A stretch of DNA of 64,000 bases from positions 62,001 through 126,000 of the forward strand of contig NZ_JAUTDN010000007.1 of assembly GCF_030646155.1 (NCBI RefSeq), read 5' to 3'. The translations under genes were made by a program, and so were the position numbers. The notes under the pieces were generated by a model, which saw only the letters and a program-made list of their open reading frames with translations, was not told where the DNA came from and made no database searches. Shown piece by piece: positions 57,682 through 64,000 of this stretch (positions are counted from its first letter, which is position 1; every line of letters starts with the position of its first letter). The stretch is from Conexibacter sp. CPCC 205762 (GTDB taxonomy: Bacteria; Actinomycetota; Thermoleophilia; Solirubrobacterales; Solirubrobacteraceae).

Positions 57682-59289
57682 ATGGAGCACTTGGAGCTGA
57701 CCCTGCTGGGCCTGCTGCTCGCGGTCGTCGGGCTGACCGCGCTGGCGCGCCTGTGGAACGTGCCGTACCCGATCCTGCTCGTGATCGGCGGCAGCCTGCT
57801 CGGCTTCGTGCCGGGCCTGCCGGACGTCCAGCTCGACCCGGATCTGGTGCTGCTCGTCTTCCTGCCGCCGCTGCTGTTCAACGCCGCCTACTTCGCCTCG
57901 CCGCGCGACATGAAGCTGCTGTGGCGGCCGATCACACTCAACGCGATCGGGCTGGTCGTGCTGACCGCCGGCGCGGTCGCGCTCGTCGCGCACGCGCTCG
58001 TGCCCGGCATGTCGTGGGCGGTCGCCTTCACGCTCGGCGCGATCTGCGCCCCGACCGACCCGCTCGCCGCGACCACGATCGCGCGCAGACTGGGCGTGCC
58101 GTCGAGACTGGTGAGCGTGATCGAGGGCGAGTCGCTCGTCAACGACGGCAGCGCGCTCGTGATCTACCGCGTCGCCGTCGCGGCGGCCGTCGGCGGCTCG
58201 TTCGACCTGCTCGGCGCCGGCTGGGAGTTCCTGATCAACGTCGCCGGCGGGATCGCGATCGGCGCCGTCGTCGGCTACGCGCTGCTGCCGCTGTTCCGGC
58301 GCGCGCTCGCCGACCCGCTCGTCGGCGTGACGCTGTCGCTCGCGGCCGGCTTCCTCGGCTACATCCCGGCCGAGGAGATCGGCGTCTCGGGGGTGCTCGG
58401 GGCGGTCACGGTCGGGCTCGTCTGCTGCTGGCACTCGCCGCAGATGACCGACCCGATCTCGCGCGTCACCGGCTACGCCTTCTGGGAGGTGCTCGTCTTC
58501 CTCCTCAACGCGCTGCTGTTCGTGCTCGTCGGCTTCCAGTTGCACGACATCTCGACCCACCAGGAGCGCTCGCTGCCGCAGCTGCTCGGCCTCGGCGCGG
58601 CCGTCAGCGGCGCGGTGATCGGCTGCCGTCTGCTGTGGCTCAACACGACGCCCTACCTGATCCGCGCGCTTGACCGGCGCCCGCGCCAGCGGCTGCTGCG
58701 GCTTGGCTGGCGGCCGCGGATGGTCGGCGCCTGGAGCGGCATGCGCGGCGCCGTCTCGCTCGCGGCGGCGCTCGCGCTGCCGCTCGACTTCCCCGAGCGC
58801 GACCTCGTGCTGTTCCTCGCGCTGGCGGTGATCTTCGCGACGCTGGTGCTGCAGGGGCTGACGCTGCCCTGGCTGATCCGGATGCTGAGAATCGAGGATG
58901 ACGGCGCCGCCGAGCGGGAGGAGCTGATCGCCCGCCGCGCCGCGACCGACGCCGCGATCATGCGGCTGGAGGAGCTGCGCGACGAGCCGTGGACGAGACC
59001 GTCGACGATCGACTTCATGCTGCAGAACCTCGACGTGCGCCGCCGCCGGCTGGCGCAGGTCGCCGGCGAGCGGACGCTGGAGGAGGAGGACGGCACGGAC
59101 CTCAACGTCCACACTGACGCGCGCGCGAGAGTCTCCAAGCAGATGATCGACACCGAGCGCGCCGTCGTCATCGGCCTCCGCAACGACGGCACGATCTCCG
59201 ACGAGGTGATGCACAGACTGGAGCGCGAGCTGGACCTGCAGGAGCTGGGCCTGGAGCCGTACCGGCTCGCGCGCGGCGAGCAGGGGTGA
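57682..59289 (+). CDS. CPA1-family Na+/H+ antiporter
   Basis: A 535-residue antiporter with about 11-12 membrane spans. VFLPPLLFNAAYFASP near 59, LGAICAPTDPLAATTIARRLG near 119 (ion-binding Asp region), VIEGESLVNDGSALVIYRVAV near 146 (the ND motif) and WSGMRGAVSLAAALALP near 352 are the family signatures. The last ~110 residues are cytoplasmic, charged and helical, and probably regulatory. It exchanges protons for Na+ (or K+) to control pH and salt. It begins 11 bp after the terminator. Confidence 0.93.
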   Translation: MEHLELTLLGLLLAVVGLTALARLWNVPYPILLVIGGSLLGFVPGLPDVQLDPDLVLLVFLPPLLFNAAYFASPRDMKLLWRPITLNAIGLVVLTAGAVALVAHALVPGMSWAVAFTLGAICAPTDPLAATTIARRLGVPSRLVSVIEGESLVNDGSALVIYRVAVAAAVGGSFDLLGAGWEFLINVAGGIAIGAVVGYALLPLFRRALADPLVGVTLSLAAGFLGYIPAEEIGVSGVLGAVTVGLVCCWHSPQMTDPISRVTGYAFWEVLVFLLNALLFVLVGFQLHDISTHQERSLPQLLGLGAAVSGAVIGCRLLWLNTTPYLIRALDRRPRQRLLRLGWRPRMVGAWSGMRGAVSLAAALALPLDFPERDLVLFLALAVIFATLVLQGLTLPWLIRMLRIEDDGAAEREELIARRAATDAAIMRLEELRDEPWTRPSTIDFMLQNLDVRRRRLAQVAGERTLEEEDGTDLNVHTDARARVSKQMIDTERAVVIGLRNDGTISDEVMHRLERELDLQELGLEPYRLARGEQG

Positions 59290-59310
59290 GCGGCCGGCTA
59301 TGTTCGGACG

Positions 59311-59961
59311 ATGAGCGAATCCAGCGCAGTCCGCATCGGCATCGGCATCGTCGGCGTCGGCAACATCGGCGGCGCGCTCGCGCGTCACTTCGCGCGCACC
59401 GGCCACGAGGTCGCGGTCGCCAACTCGCGCGGGCCCGAGACGCTCGGCGACCTCGTCGCCGAGCTGGGCCCGAGAGCGCGCGCGGTGACCGCCGAGGAGG
59501 CGCTGCGCTTCGGCGAGGTCGCGGTCGTCTCGATCCCGCTGCACGCGATCGACCGGCTGCCGGCCGACGGCGTCGCGCCCGGCACGATCGTGATCGACAC
59601 GAACAACTACTACCCGGGCCGCGACGGCCAGATCGCCGTCCTCGACGACGACAGCAGCACGTCGAGCGAGCTGCTCGCGGCGCGGCTTCCGAGCGCGCGC
59701 GTCGTGAAGGCGTTCAACGCGATCTACTCCGCCTGGCTGGCCGAGCGCGGGCTGCCGGCCGGCGACCCGGCGCGGCTCGCGATCCCGATCTCCGGCGACG
59801 ACGCGGACGCGAAGCGGGTCGTCGGGGAGCTGATCGACGAGATCGGATTCGACGCCGTCGACGCGGGCACACTGGCCGAGGGCGGCCGCAAACACCAGCC
59901 GGACACTCCGCCGTACGGTGCGGAGGCAGGCGCCGAGCAGCTGCGCAGGCTGCTCGGCTGA
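59311..59961 (+). CDS. NADPH-dependent F420 reductase/coenzyme-binding-type oxidoreductase
   Basis: A 216-residue Rossmann protein. GIGIVGVGNIGGALARHFARTG at 9-30, VAVANSRGPETLGDLVAELG near 34-53 (SRG is the NADP-phosphate contact typical of FNO and relatives), VVVSIPLHAIDRLP near 72, IDTNNYYPGRDG near 93, and FNAIYSAWLAERG near 135. It belongs to the NADPH:F420 oxidoreductase-like group. It lies 23 bp before the ferritin-like gene and may act as an electron source for the encapsulin system, which is inference. Confidence 0.85.
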   Translation: MSESSAVRIGIGIVGVGNIGGALARHFARTGHEVAVANSRGPETLGDLVAELGPRARAVTAEEALRFGEVAVVSIPLHAIDRLPADGVAPGTIVIDTNNYYPGRDGQIAVLDDDSSTSSELLAARLPSARVVKAFNAIYSAWLAERGLPAGDPARLAIPISGDDADAKRVVGELIDEIGFDAVDAGTLAEGGRKHQPDTPPYGAEAGAEQLRRLLG

Positions 59962-59984
59962 GGAACGACCAGGAGGAGACGCCG

Positions 59985-60401
59985 ATGGGCTTCGACCAGT
60001 ACCACGAGCCGCCGGAGGAGCTGTCGCCGCAGACACGCACCTTCGCGCGCATGTGCGCCTCGCTGACCGAGGAGGCGGAGGCGATCGGCTGGTACGAGCA
60101 GCGGCTCGCGGTCGAGCCCGACGCGGAGGCGCGAGCGATCATGAGCGACGCGCAGGGCGAGGAGTTCAAGCACTTCGCGATGGACCTCGAGTACCTGCTG
60201 CGGCGCACGCCGCGCTGGCGCGAGATCGCGCACGGCGTGCTGTTCCAGGGCGGCGACATCGTCGAGCACGGCGAGGCGGCCGAGGCGGCCAGCGGCGACG
60301 AGGGCGGCGGCGCCGAGGCGGCCGGGCCGGCGGCCGGCGCAAGCGGCCCGAGCGGCGACGGCTCGCTCGGGATCGGAAGCCTGAAGGGAGCGACGCTGTG
60401 A
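59985..60401 (+). CDS. encapsulated ferritin-like protein (EncFtn) cargo
   Basis: A 138-residue EncFtn protein. The two-helix core holds the ferroxidase residues: LTEEAEAIGWYEQRLAVEPD near 24-43 and GEEFKHFAMDLEYLLRRTPRW near 58-78, matching the EncFtn pattern (Glu-Glu-Trp-Tyr and Glu-x3-His). A flexible Ala/Gly linker (residues 95-125) ends in GSLGIGSLKG, a canonical encapsulin cargo-loading peptide. AGGAGGAG lies 7 bases before ATG. It oxidises Fe(II) and delivers mineral to the encapsulin shell encoded next, whose GTG overlaps its stop. Confidence 0.95.
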   Translation: MGFDQYHEPPEELSPQTRTFARMCASLTEEAEAIGWYEQRLAVEPDAEARAIMSDAQGEEFKHFAMDLEYLLRRTPRWREIAHGVLFQGGDIVEHGEAAEAASGDEGGGAEAAGPAAGASGPSGDGSLGIGSLKGATL

Positions 60402-61204
60402 GTCATCTGCTGCGAGAGCACGCGCCGATCACCGACGCCGGCTGGCGCGAGATCGACACGGAGGCGCGCGAGCGGCTGACGCCCGCGCTCGCCGGCCGCA
60501 AGCTGGTCGACTTCGCCGGCCCGTTCGGCTGGGAGCGCTCGGCGACCAACCTCGGCCGCGTCGCGCCGCTGGACGGCGAGCCGGTCGAGGGCGTCGTCGC
60601 GCAACAGCGGCGGGTGCTGCCGTTCGTCGAGCTGCGGGCGCCGTTCACCGTCGCGCGCAGCGAGCTGCGCGACCTCGACCGCGGCGCCGTCGACGCCGAC
60701 TTCGACGCGCTCGACGCGGCCGCGACGAGAATCGCCGTCGCCGAGAACGTGGCGATCTTCCACGGCCTCGGCAGCGCCGGGATCGCCGGCCTCTGCGACG
60801 AGTCGTCGCATCCGCCGATCGCGCTCGGCGACGACGCCTACGACCGCTACCCGACGCACGTCGCGAGAGCGGTCGAGATGCTGCTGTCGGCCGGGATCGA
60901 AGGGCCGTACGGGATCGCGCTCAGCCCGGAGGCGTACACCGGCGTGATCGAGACGACCGAGCGCGGCGGCTACCCGCTGCTGGACCACCTCAAGAAGATC
61001 GTCGGCGGCCCGCTCGTGTGGGCGCCGGGCGTGCGCGGCGCGGTCGTCGTCTCGCTGCGCGGCGGCGACCTCCGGTTCGAGTCGGGCCAGGACCTGTCGG
61101 TCGGCTACGACAGCCACGACGGCGAGGTCGTCAACCTCTACCTGGAGGAGAGCTTCTCCTTCCGTGTCGCGACGCCCGAGGCGGCCGTCGCGCTGACGCC
61201 CTGA
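60398..61204 (+). CDS. encapsulin shell protein
   Basis: A 268-residue HK97-fold encapsulin. HLLREHAPITDAGWREIDTE at the start is the conserved N-terminal helix that holds cargo peptides; LVDFAGPFGWERSATNLGRV near 36 and PFVELRAPFTVARSELRD near 68 form the E-loop/P-domain. GPYGIALSPEAYTGVIETTE near 168 and DLSVGYDSHDGEVVNLYLEESFSFRV near 233 close the A-domain. Length fits 60-subunit (T=1) nanocompartments. GTG 60398 overlaps the EncFtn stop, AAGGGAG upstream. Forms an iron-storage compartment with the EncFtn cargo. Confidence 0.95.
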   Translation: MSHLLREHAPITDAGWREIDTEARERLTPALAGRKLVDFAGPFGWERSATNLGRVAPLDGEPVEGVVAQQRRVLPFVELRAPFTVARSELRDLDRGAVDADFDALDAAATRIAVAENVAIFHGLGSAGIAGLCDESSHPPIALGDDAYDRYPTHVARAVEMLLSAGIEGPYGIALSPEAYTGVIETTERGGYPLLDHLKKIVGGPLVWAPGVRGAVVVSLRGGDLRFESGQDLSVGYDSHDGEVVNLYLEESFSFRVATPEAAVALTP

Positions 61205-61361
61205 TCACCATCAAACAGGAATAAGTTGCCTTACGGTAGGAACGTTCAGCCGGGCGTGCCGGTTCCCGTGCAGAACCTCCTCCCGCACAGGCCCGTCACC
61301 GGCGGAGCCGTACGGTCGCGCTCTCGGCGCGGGAAAGCCGTGCCGCTATCGAGGGGAACAG
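61205..61361 (+). ncRNA. structured 157-nt leader before the RHS gene (unassigned)
   Basis: No gene fits this stretch. It contains several nested inverted repeats: GTGC..GCAC spanning CAGAACCTCCTCCC, CGCGC-TCTCG-GCGCG, repeated GCCG/CGGC blocks, and the segment GCGGGAAAGCCG. The purine-rich GAGGGGAAC just before the ATG is the ribosome site. It has the look of a riboswitch or attenuator of an exported-protein gene, but it lacks motifs I would need to call a known class. Confidence 0.35.
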
Positions 61362-64000
61362 ATGGCAAGCCCGATCCGAGTCAGGGATCTGACGGGCCTC
61401 CGGAGCTGTCTCGGCGCCACGTTCGTGGCGCTCGCGACGCTGTCGGGGACGGCAGGCGCGCAGGACGTCACGCTCGACAGCGCGGCGGAGACGATCGACA
61501 ACTACGCCGGCGAGTACTGCGAGATCATCGACGGGTCGTCGGCGAACAGCGCTCGCTGTCACCCTGCTACGCCGTTGATCGTCGGGCGCGACGGCGGTCG
61601 CCGGCACCGTCTGCTCGTCCACGTCGTTCCGGGTGTGCCGGCAGGCGCGCTCGTCCTGTCGGCCGGCCTCAAGCCGCTCTACGCTCAGCAGACCGCGAGA
61701 GCCGACGGGCAGATCGCGGTCCATGCGCTGACGCGCGGCTTCAGCGCGCAGGCGACGTGGAACCAGGCAACCTCCTCAGCGCTCTGGACGACGCCCGGAG
61801 GTGACGTCGAGACGCCGGCCGTGACGGACCGGAGCGTGCCGCAGGCGGCGTACGGGAACCGCGTGTGGTTCGGCGTCTCCGAGCCGGTCCAGCGAGTCGC
61901 GAGCGGCAGAGCGACGGCCACCGACGTGCTGTTGAAGGCGGTCGACGAGAACCAGCCGCTCGGGATCGGCTTCGAGAGATTCCTGCTGAGAACGTGGTAC
62001 GCGGAGCGGACCGGGTTCGCGCCGTCACAGACCTACGAGCGGTTCGCCCTCAGCGACGGGACGGTCGTCGCCGTCAACGTCGGAAACGGCAACGTCGTCG
62101 TTCAGTCTGACGACATCAGATTCACCGGCGGGCAGGGCACGTTCCCGCTCTCCCGGTATTTCAACAGCCTCGCGCCCGGAACCGGCGGCACGTTCGGCGC
62201 GGGCTCTCGCGGAGACATCGGCTCGATCGCGCTGCAGCGCAACGCCGACGACGGTTCGTACGTCCTCTTCGGCCCCGGGGCCGCCGACGGCGTCTTCCGG
62301 CGCAACGCGGACGGCTCGTTCACCGCGCCGGACGGCCTCGAGGCGACGTTGACGGAGCAGAGAGAGGGCACAGTCACGATCCAGTTCCACGAAGTTCCGG
62401 ACATCTGGACCTTCGATGCCTCGTCGCCATCGCAGCGGCTCGTGAAGATCACTGCCGACTACGGCTACGAGATGAATGCCTCCTACGGACTGAACGGCGT
62501 CGTGAGAATGACCGACACCGACGGCCACAGCGCGACGTTCGGCTATGACGGATCGGGCGACATGCGCACGATCACCGACGAGAACGGCGCGGTGCGCAGA
62601 TACGCCTATGACGGCGATCACCGGCTTGTCGAGTACGCACCGCCGAGCGGCTCCTCGACCAGATACGCCTACGACGGGCTCGGGCGCCTCACGCGCATCG
62701 GGCTGCCCGACGCGAGCGCACTCAGAATCGGGTGGATCGGCACGACGCTGAAGCCGGCGACCGTGACGCCGGTCTCGAACACCGGCGTCGATCAACCGTC
62801 GACGTCGTTCGCCTGGGCGACCGGCTTCGATCCGGTCCCGGCCAGAACGACGACGGTGGCGCCGCCCGCGGGCGGAAGCAAGACGTACTTCTACAACGAT
62901 GATCTCGTCGTCGATCTCGTCCAGCCGGGCACCGCGCCCGCGCTGGCGACGAGCGGGCAGTTGCCGGCGCTCAACGGGGGGTATGACAGAGGCATCGCGC
63001 CGTACTCGGTCGACGCGAGTGCGGCCGATGCGACCGGCGGGGTGAGACGGTTCACGCTCAAGGTCGACGGCACGCTCGTGAGAACGCTCGACAACTGCTG
63101 CGGCACCGCCTCGTGGACGCGGCTCAGCGGTCAACTCGCATACGACCCGTCGTCGCTCAGAGAGGGCAGACACACGTTCACGACGGAGGCGGTTGACGAC
63201 AACAGCACGACCTCGTCGGAAAGTTGGACCGTCTTCATCGACCGCACCGCACCGCTCGCGGCGAGAGGGTTCACGAGCTATCTCGATCCCGACACTGGCG
63301 CCGCGGAGCTCGACTGGGACCCCGGTGGCGATCCCGCGCTCGCGGACGGCACCCCGGGAAGCGGCGGCGGCTCGTACAGATTCCGCTACAGACGAGCCGG
63401 CGGCGCGTGGTCCGACTGGGCCGAGATGACCGCCGACGGACTCTCCCTGCCCGGCTCCTTCGTCGGCGAGACGATCGTGGTCGAGACGCAGGCGATCGAC
63501 AGCGCCGGCAACGTCGGATCGGTCCTCTCGCACAGCTTCACGATCGCCAATCCGCCGGCTGACAGAAAGATGACGTTCGTGATCGGCGACGCGGACGCGA
63601 GAGAGTCCTACTCCTGGGCCCCGACCCTCGCCGCGGGCCAGTCGCTGAGACTGGTGAACGGCGGTGACGAGGTCGTCGTCGTGGACGGCGCCGGCGTCCA
63701 GCAGTACGTGCTGACGTCGACCTGGGCCAAGGACGCCACCGAGAGATCGCTGGCCTACAGATACTCGCTCAACGGCAACCAGCTGACCGTGACGGTCGGC
63801 CACAGAGTGGCCGACGTCTTCTATCCCGTCGTCGTCGACACCAACAGAACGATCTGGAACGACGTCTCCTACCGTCGCCTCGTGCGGCAGCTCGACGACC
63901 TTCGCTCCGCACAGGACGGGCCGTCGCTGCTCGCGAACGGAGCGTCGGTCAACCGGCCCAACAAGACGGAGATCATCCTCTGCGTCAGATACGCCGACAT
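61362..64000 (+). CDS. secreted RHS/YD-repeat protein (partial, 3' end outside window)
   Basis: At least 879 residues, open to the window end. The signal peptide (CLGATFVALATLSGTAGA, cut near 34) is followed by a region of unknown fold. The RHS preamble starts near 240 (ALSDGTVVAVNVGNGNVVV, FPLSRYFNSLAPG, GWxF-type context), and YD repeats appear near 385-445 (GYDGSGDMRTITDENGAVRR; YAYDGLGRLTRIGLPD). Beyond it lie Ig-like modules (VDASAADATGGVRRFTLKVD near 547; SYRFRYRRAGGAWSDW near 670; VETQAIDSAGNVGSV). The architecture resembles secreted polymorphic-toxin/cell-wall RHS shells whose variable C-terminus carries the activity; that end is outside the window. AGA codons are very frequent. Confidence 0.88.
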   Translation, partial: MASPIRVRDLTGLRSCLGATFVALATLSGTAGAQDVTLDSAAETIDNYAGEYCEIIDGSSANSARCHPATPLIVGRDGGRRHRLLVHVVPGVPAGALVLSAGLKPLYAQQTARADGQIAVHALTRGFSAQATWNQATSSALWTTPGGDVETPAVTDRSVPQAAYGNRVWFGVSEPVQRVASGRATATDVLLKAVDENQPLGIGFERFLLRTWYAERTGFAPSQTYERFALSDGTVVAVNVGNGNVVVQSDDIRFTGGQGTFPLSRYFNSLAPGTGGTFGAGSRGDIGSIALQRNADDGSYVLFGPGAADGVFRRNADGSFTAPDGLEATLTEQREGTVTIQFHEVPDIWTFDASSPSQRLVKITADYGYEMNASYGLNGVVRMTDTDGHSATFGYDGSGDMRTITDENGAVRRYAYDGDHRLVEYAPPSGSSTRYAYDGLGRLTRIGLPDASALRIGWIGTTLKPATVTPVSNTGVDQPSTSFAWATGFDPVPARTTTVAPPAGGSKTYFYNDDLVVDLVQPGTAPALATSGQLPALNGGYDRGIAPYSVDASAADATGGVRRFTLKVDGTLVRTLDNCCGTASWTRLSGQLAYDPSSLREGRHTFTTEAVDDNSTTSSESWTVFIDRTAPLAARGFTSYLDPDTGAAELDWDPGGDPALADGTPGSGGGSYRFRYRRAGGAWSDWAEMTADGLSLPGSFVGETIVVETQAIDSAGNVGSVLSHSFTIANPPADRKMTFVIGDADARESYSWAPTLAAGQSLRLVNGGDEVVVVDGAGVQQYVLTSTWAKDATERSLAYRYSLNGNQLTVTVGHRVADVFYPVVVDTNRTIWNDVSYRRLVRQLDDLRSAQDGPSLLANGASVNRPNKTEIILCVRYAD

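Noticed and set aside
55132..60036. A 1634-codon open frame on the minus strand
   Set aside because: It is the antisense shadow of cbs, the PLP enzyme, the antiporter and the reductase genes; its composition is Arg/Asp/Val/Gly repetitive, with no domains, as expected from GC-rich complementary codons.
61205..61361. c-di-AMP (ydaO), cobalamin or c-di-GMP riboswitch
   Set aside because: The stretch is structured and has a GCGGGAAAGCCG segment, but the conserved core motifs I know for these classes are not recognisable, so no class is named.

Overview
The window is about 72% GC, densely packed on both strands. GTG starts and 4-base GTGA/ATGA stop-start overlaps are frequent, and several genes look leaderless. 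AGA arginine codons are surprisingly common for this base composition. Together with SoxR, a FabR-like regulator, hydroquinone-type ring-cleavage genes, an encapsulin/encapsulated-ferritin pair and an RHS protein, this suggests a deep-branching high-GC actinobacterium of the Solirubrobacterales/Conexibacter kind. That placement is inference; no rRNA gene is present.

Layout. 1-5.4 kb: partial AbrB-type regulator, NTF2-like protein, alpha/beta hydrolase divergent from a TetR regulator, SoxR, a cation-diffusion exporter, an SDR. 4.7-7.8 kb: FabR-like regulator divergent from a ferredoxin-reductase/acyl desaturase pair, with a FabR/DesT-type operator between them. 7.6-12.9 kb: secreted M23 peptidase, a membrane-anchored protein, and a secreted beta-propeller gene broken by frameshifts and a stop. 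13.0-15.8 kb: three-gene operon (ring-cleaving dioxygenase, esterase, maleylacetate-reductase-like) behind two tandem palindromes. 15.8-17.3 kb: hipBA. 17.3-21.0 kb: ABC exporter divergent from a histidine kinase/response regulator. 21.0-28.3 kb: DUF4143 ATPase with 23-bp tandem repeats at its start, SUI1 protein, phosphotransferase, three SDRs, GNAT, an old yellow enzyme.

28.3-45.5 kb is the most striking block. It holds a DHDPS-family lyase divergent from an FAD amine/imino-acid oxidase, a polar amino-acid ABC transporter, a ferredoxin/FAD oxidoreductase with both accessory subunits fused, and two IclR regulators. It continues with a six-gene operon (class III aminotransferase, AcoX-type kinase, split glycine dehydrogenase GcvPA/GcvPB, lambda-crystallin-like dehydrogenase, IclR) divergent from a semialdehyde dehydrogenase. 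A 34-bp inverted repeat, GTTCGCAT-N18-ATGCGAAC, occurs before both the transporter and the aminotransferase/dehydrogenase pair, and half-sites lie at the other two divergent promoters. I read this as one IclR-controlled amine/imino-acid catabolic regulon. It lacks GcvT and GcvH, so its central step may not be ordinary glycine cleavage.

45.5-64 kb: DUF1653 gene, a 93-nt class II tRNA with an 8-bp acceptor and 4-bp T-stem (allo-tRNA geometry) carrying a GAU anticodon, YgfZ-like protein, aldose epimerase, a secreted group-XII-like phospholipase A2 beside a MauE-thioredoxin fusion, and a PIN toxin pair. Then come an aminotransferase, a PLP decarboxylase, two convergent Lrp regulators, transsulfuration genes, a Na+/H+ antiporter, a dinucleotide reductase, encapsulated ferritin plus encapsulin, and finally a structured leader ahead of an RHS/YD-repeat secreted protein that runs off the window.
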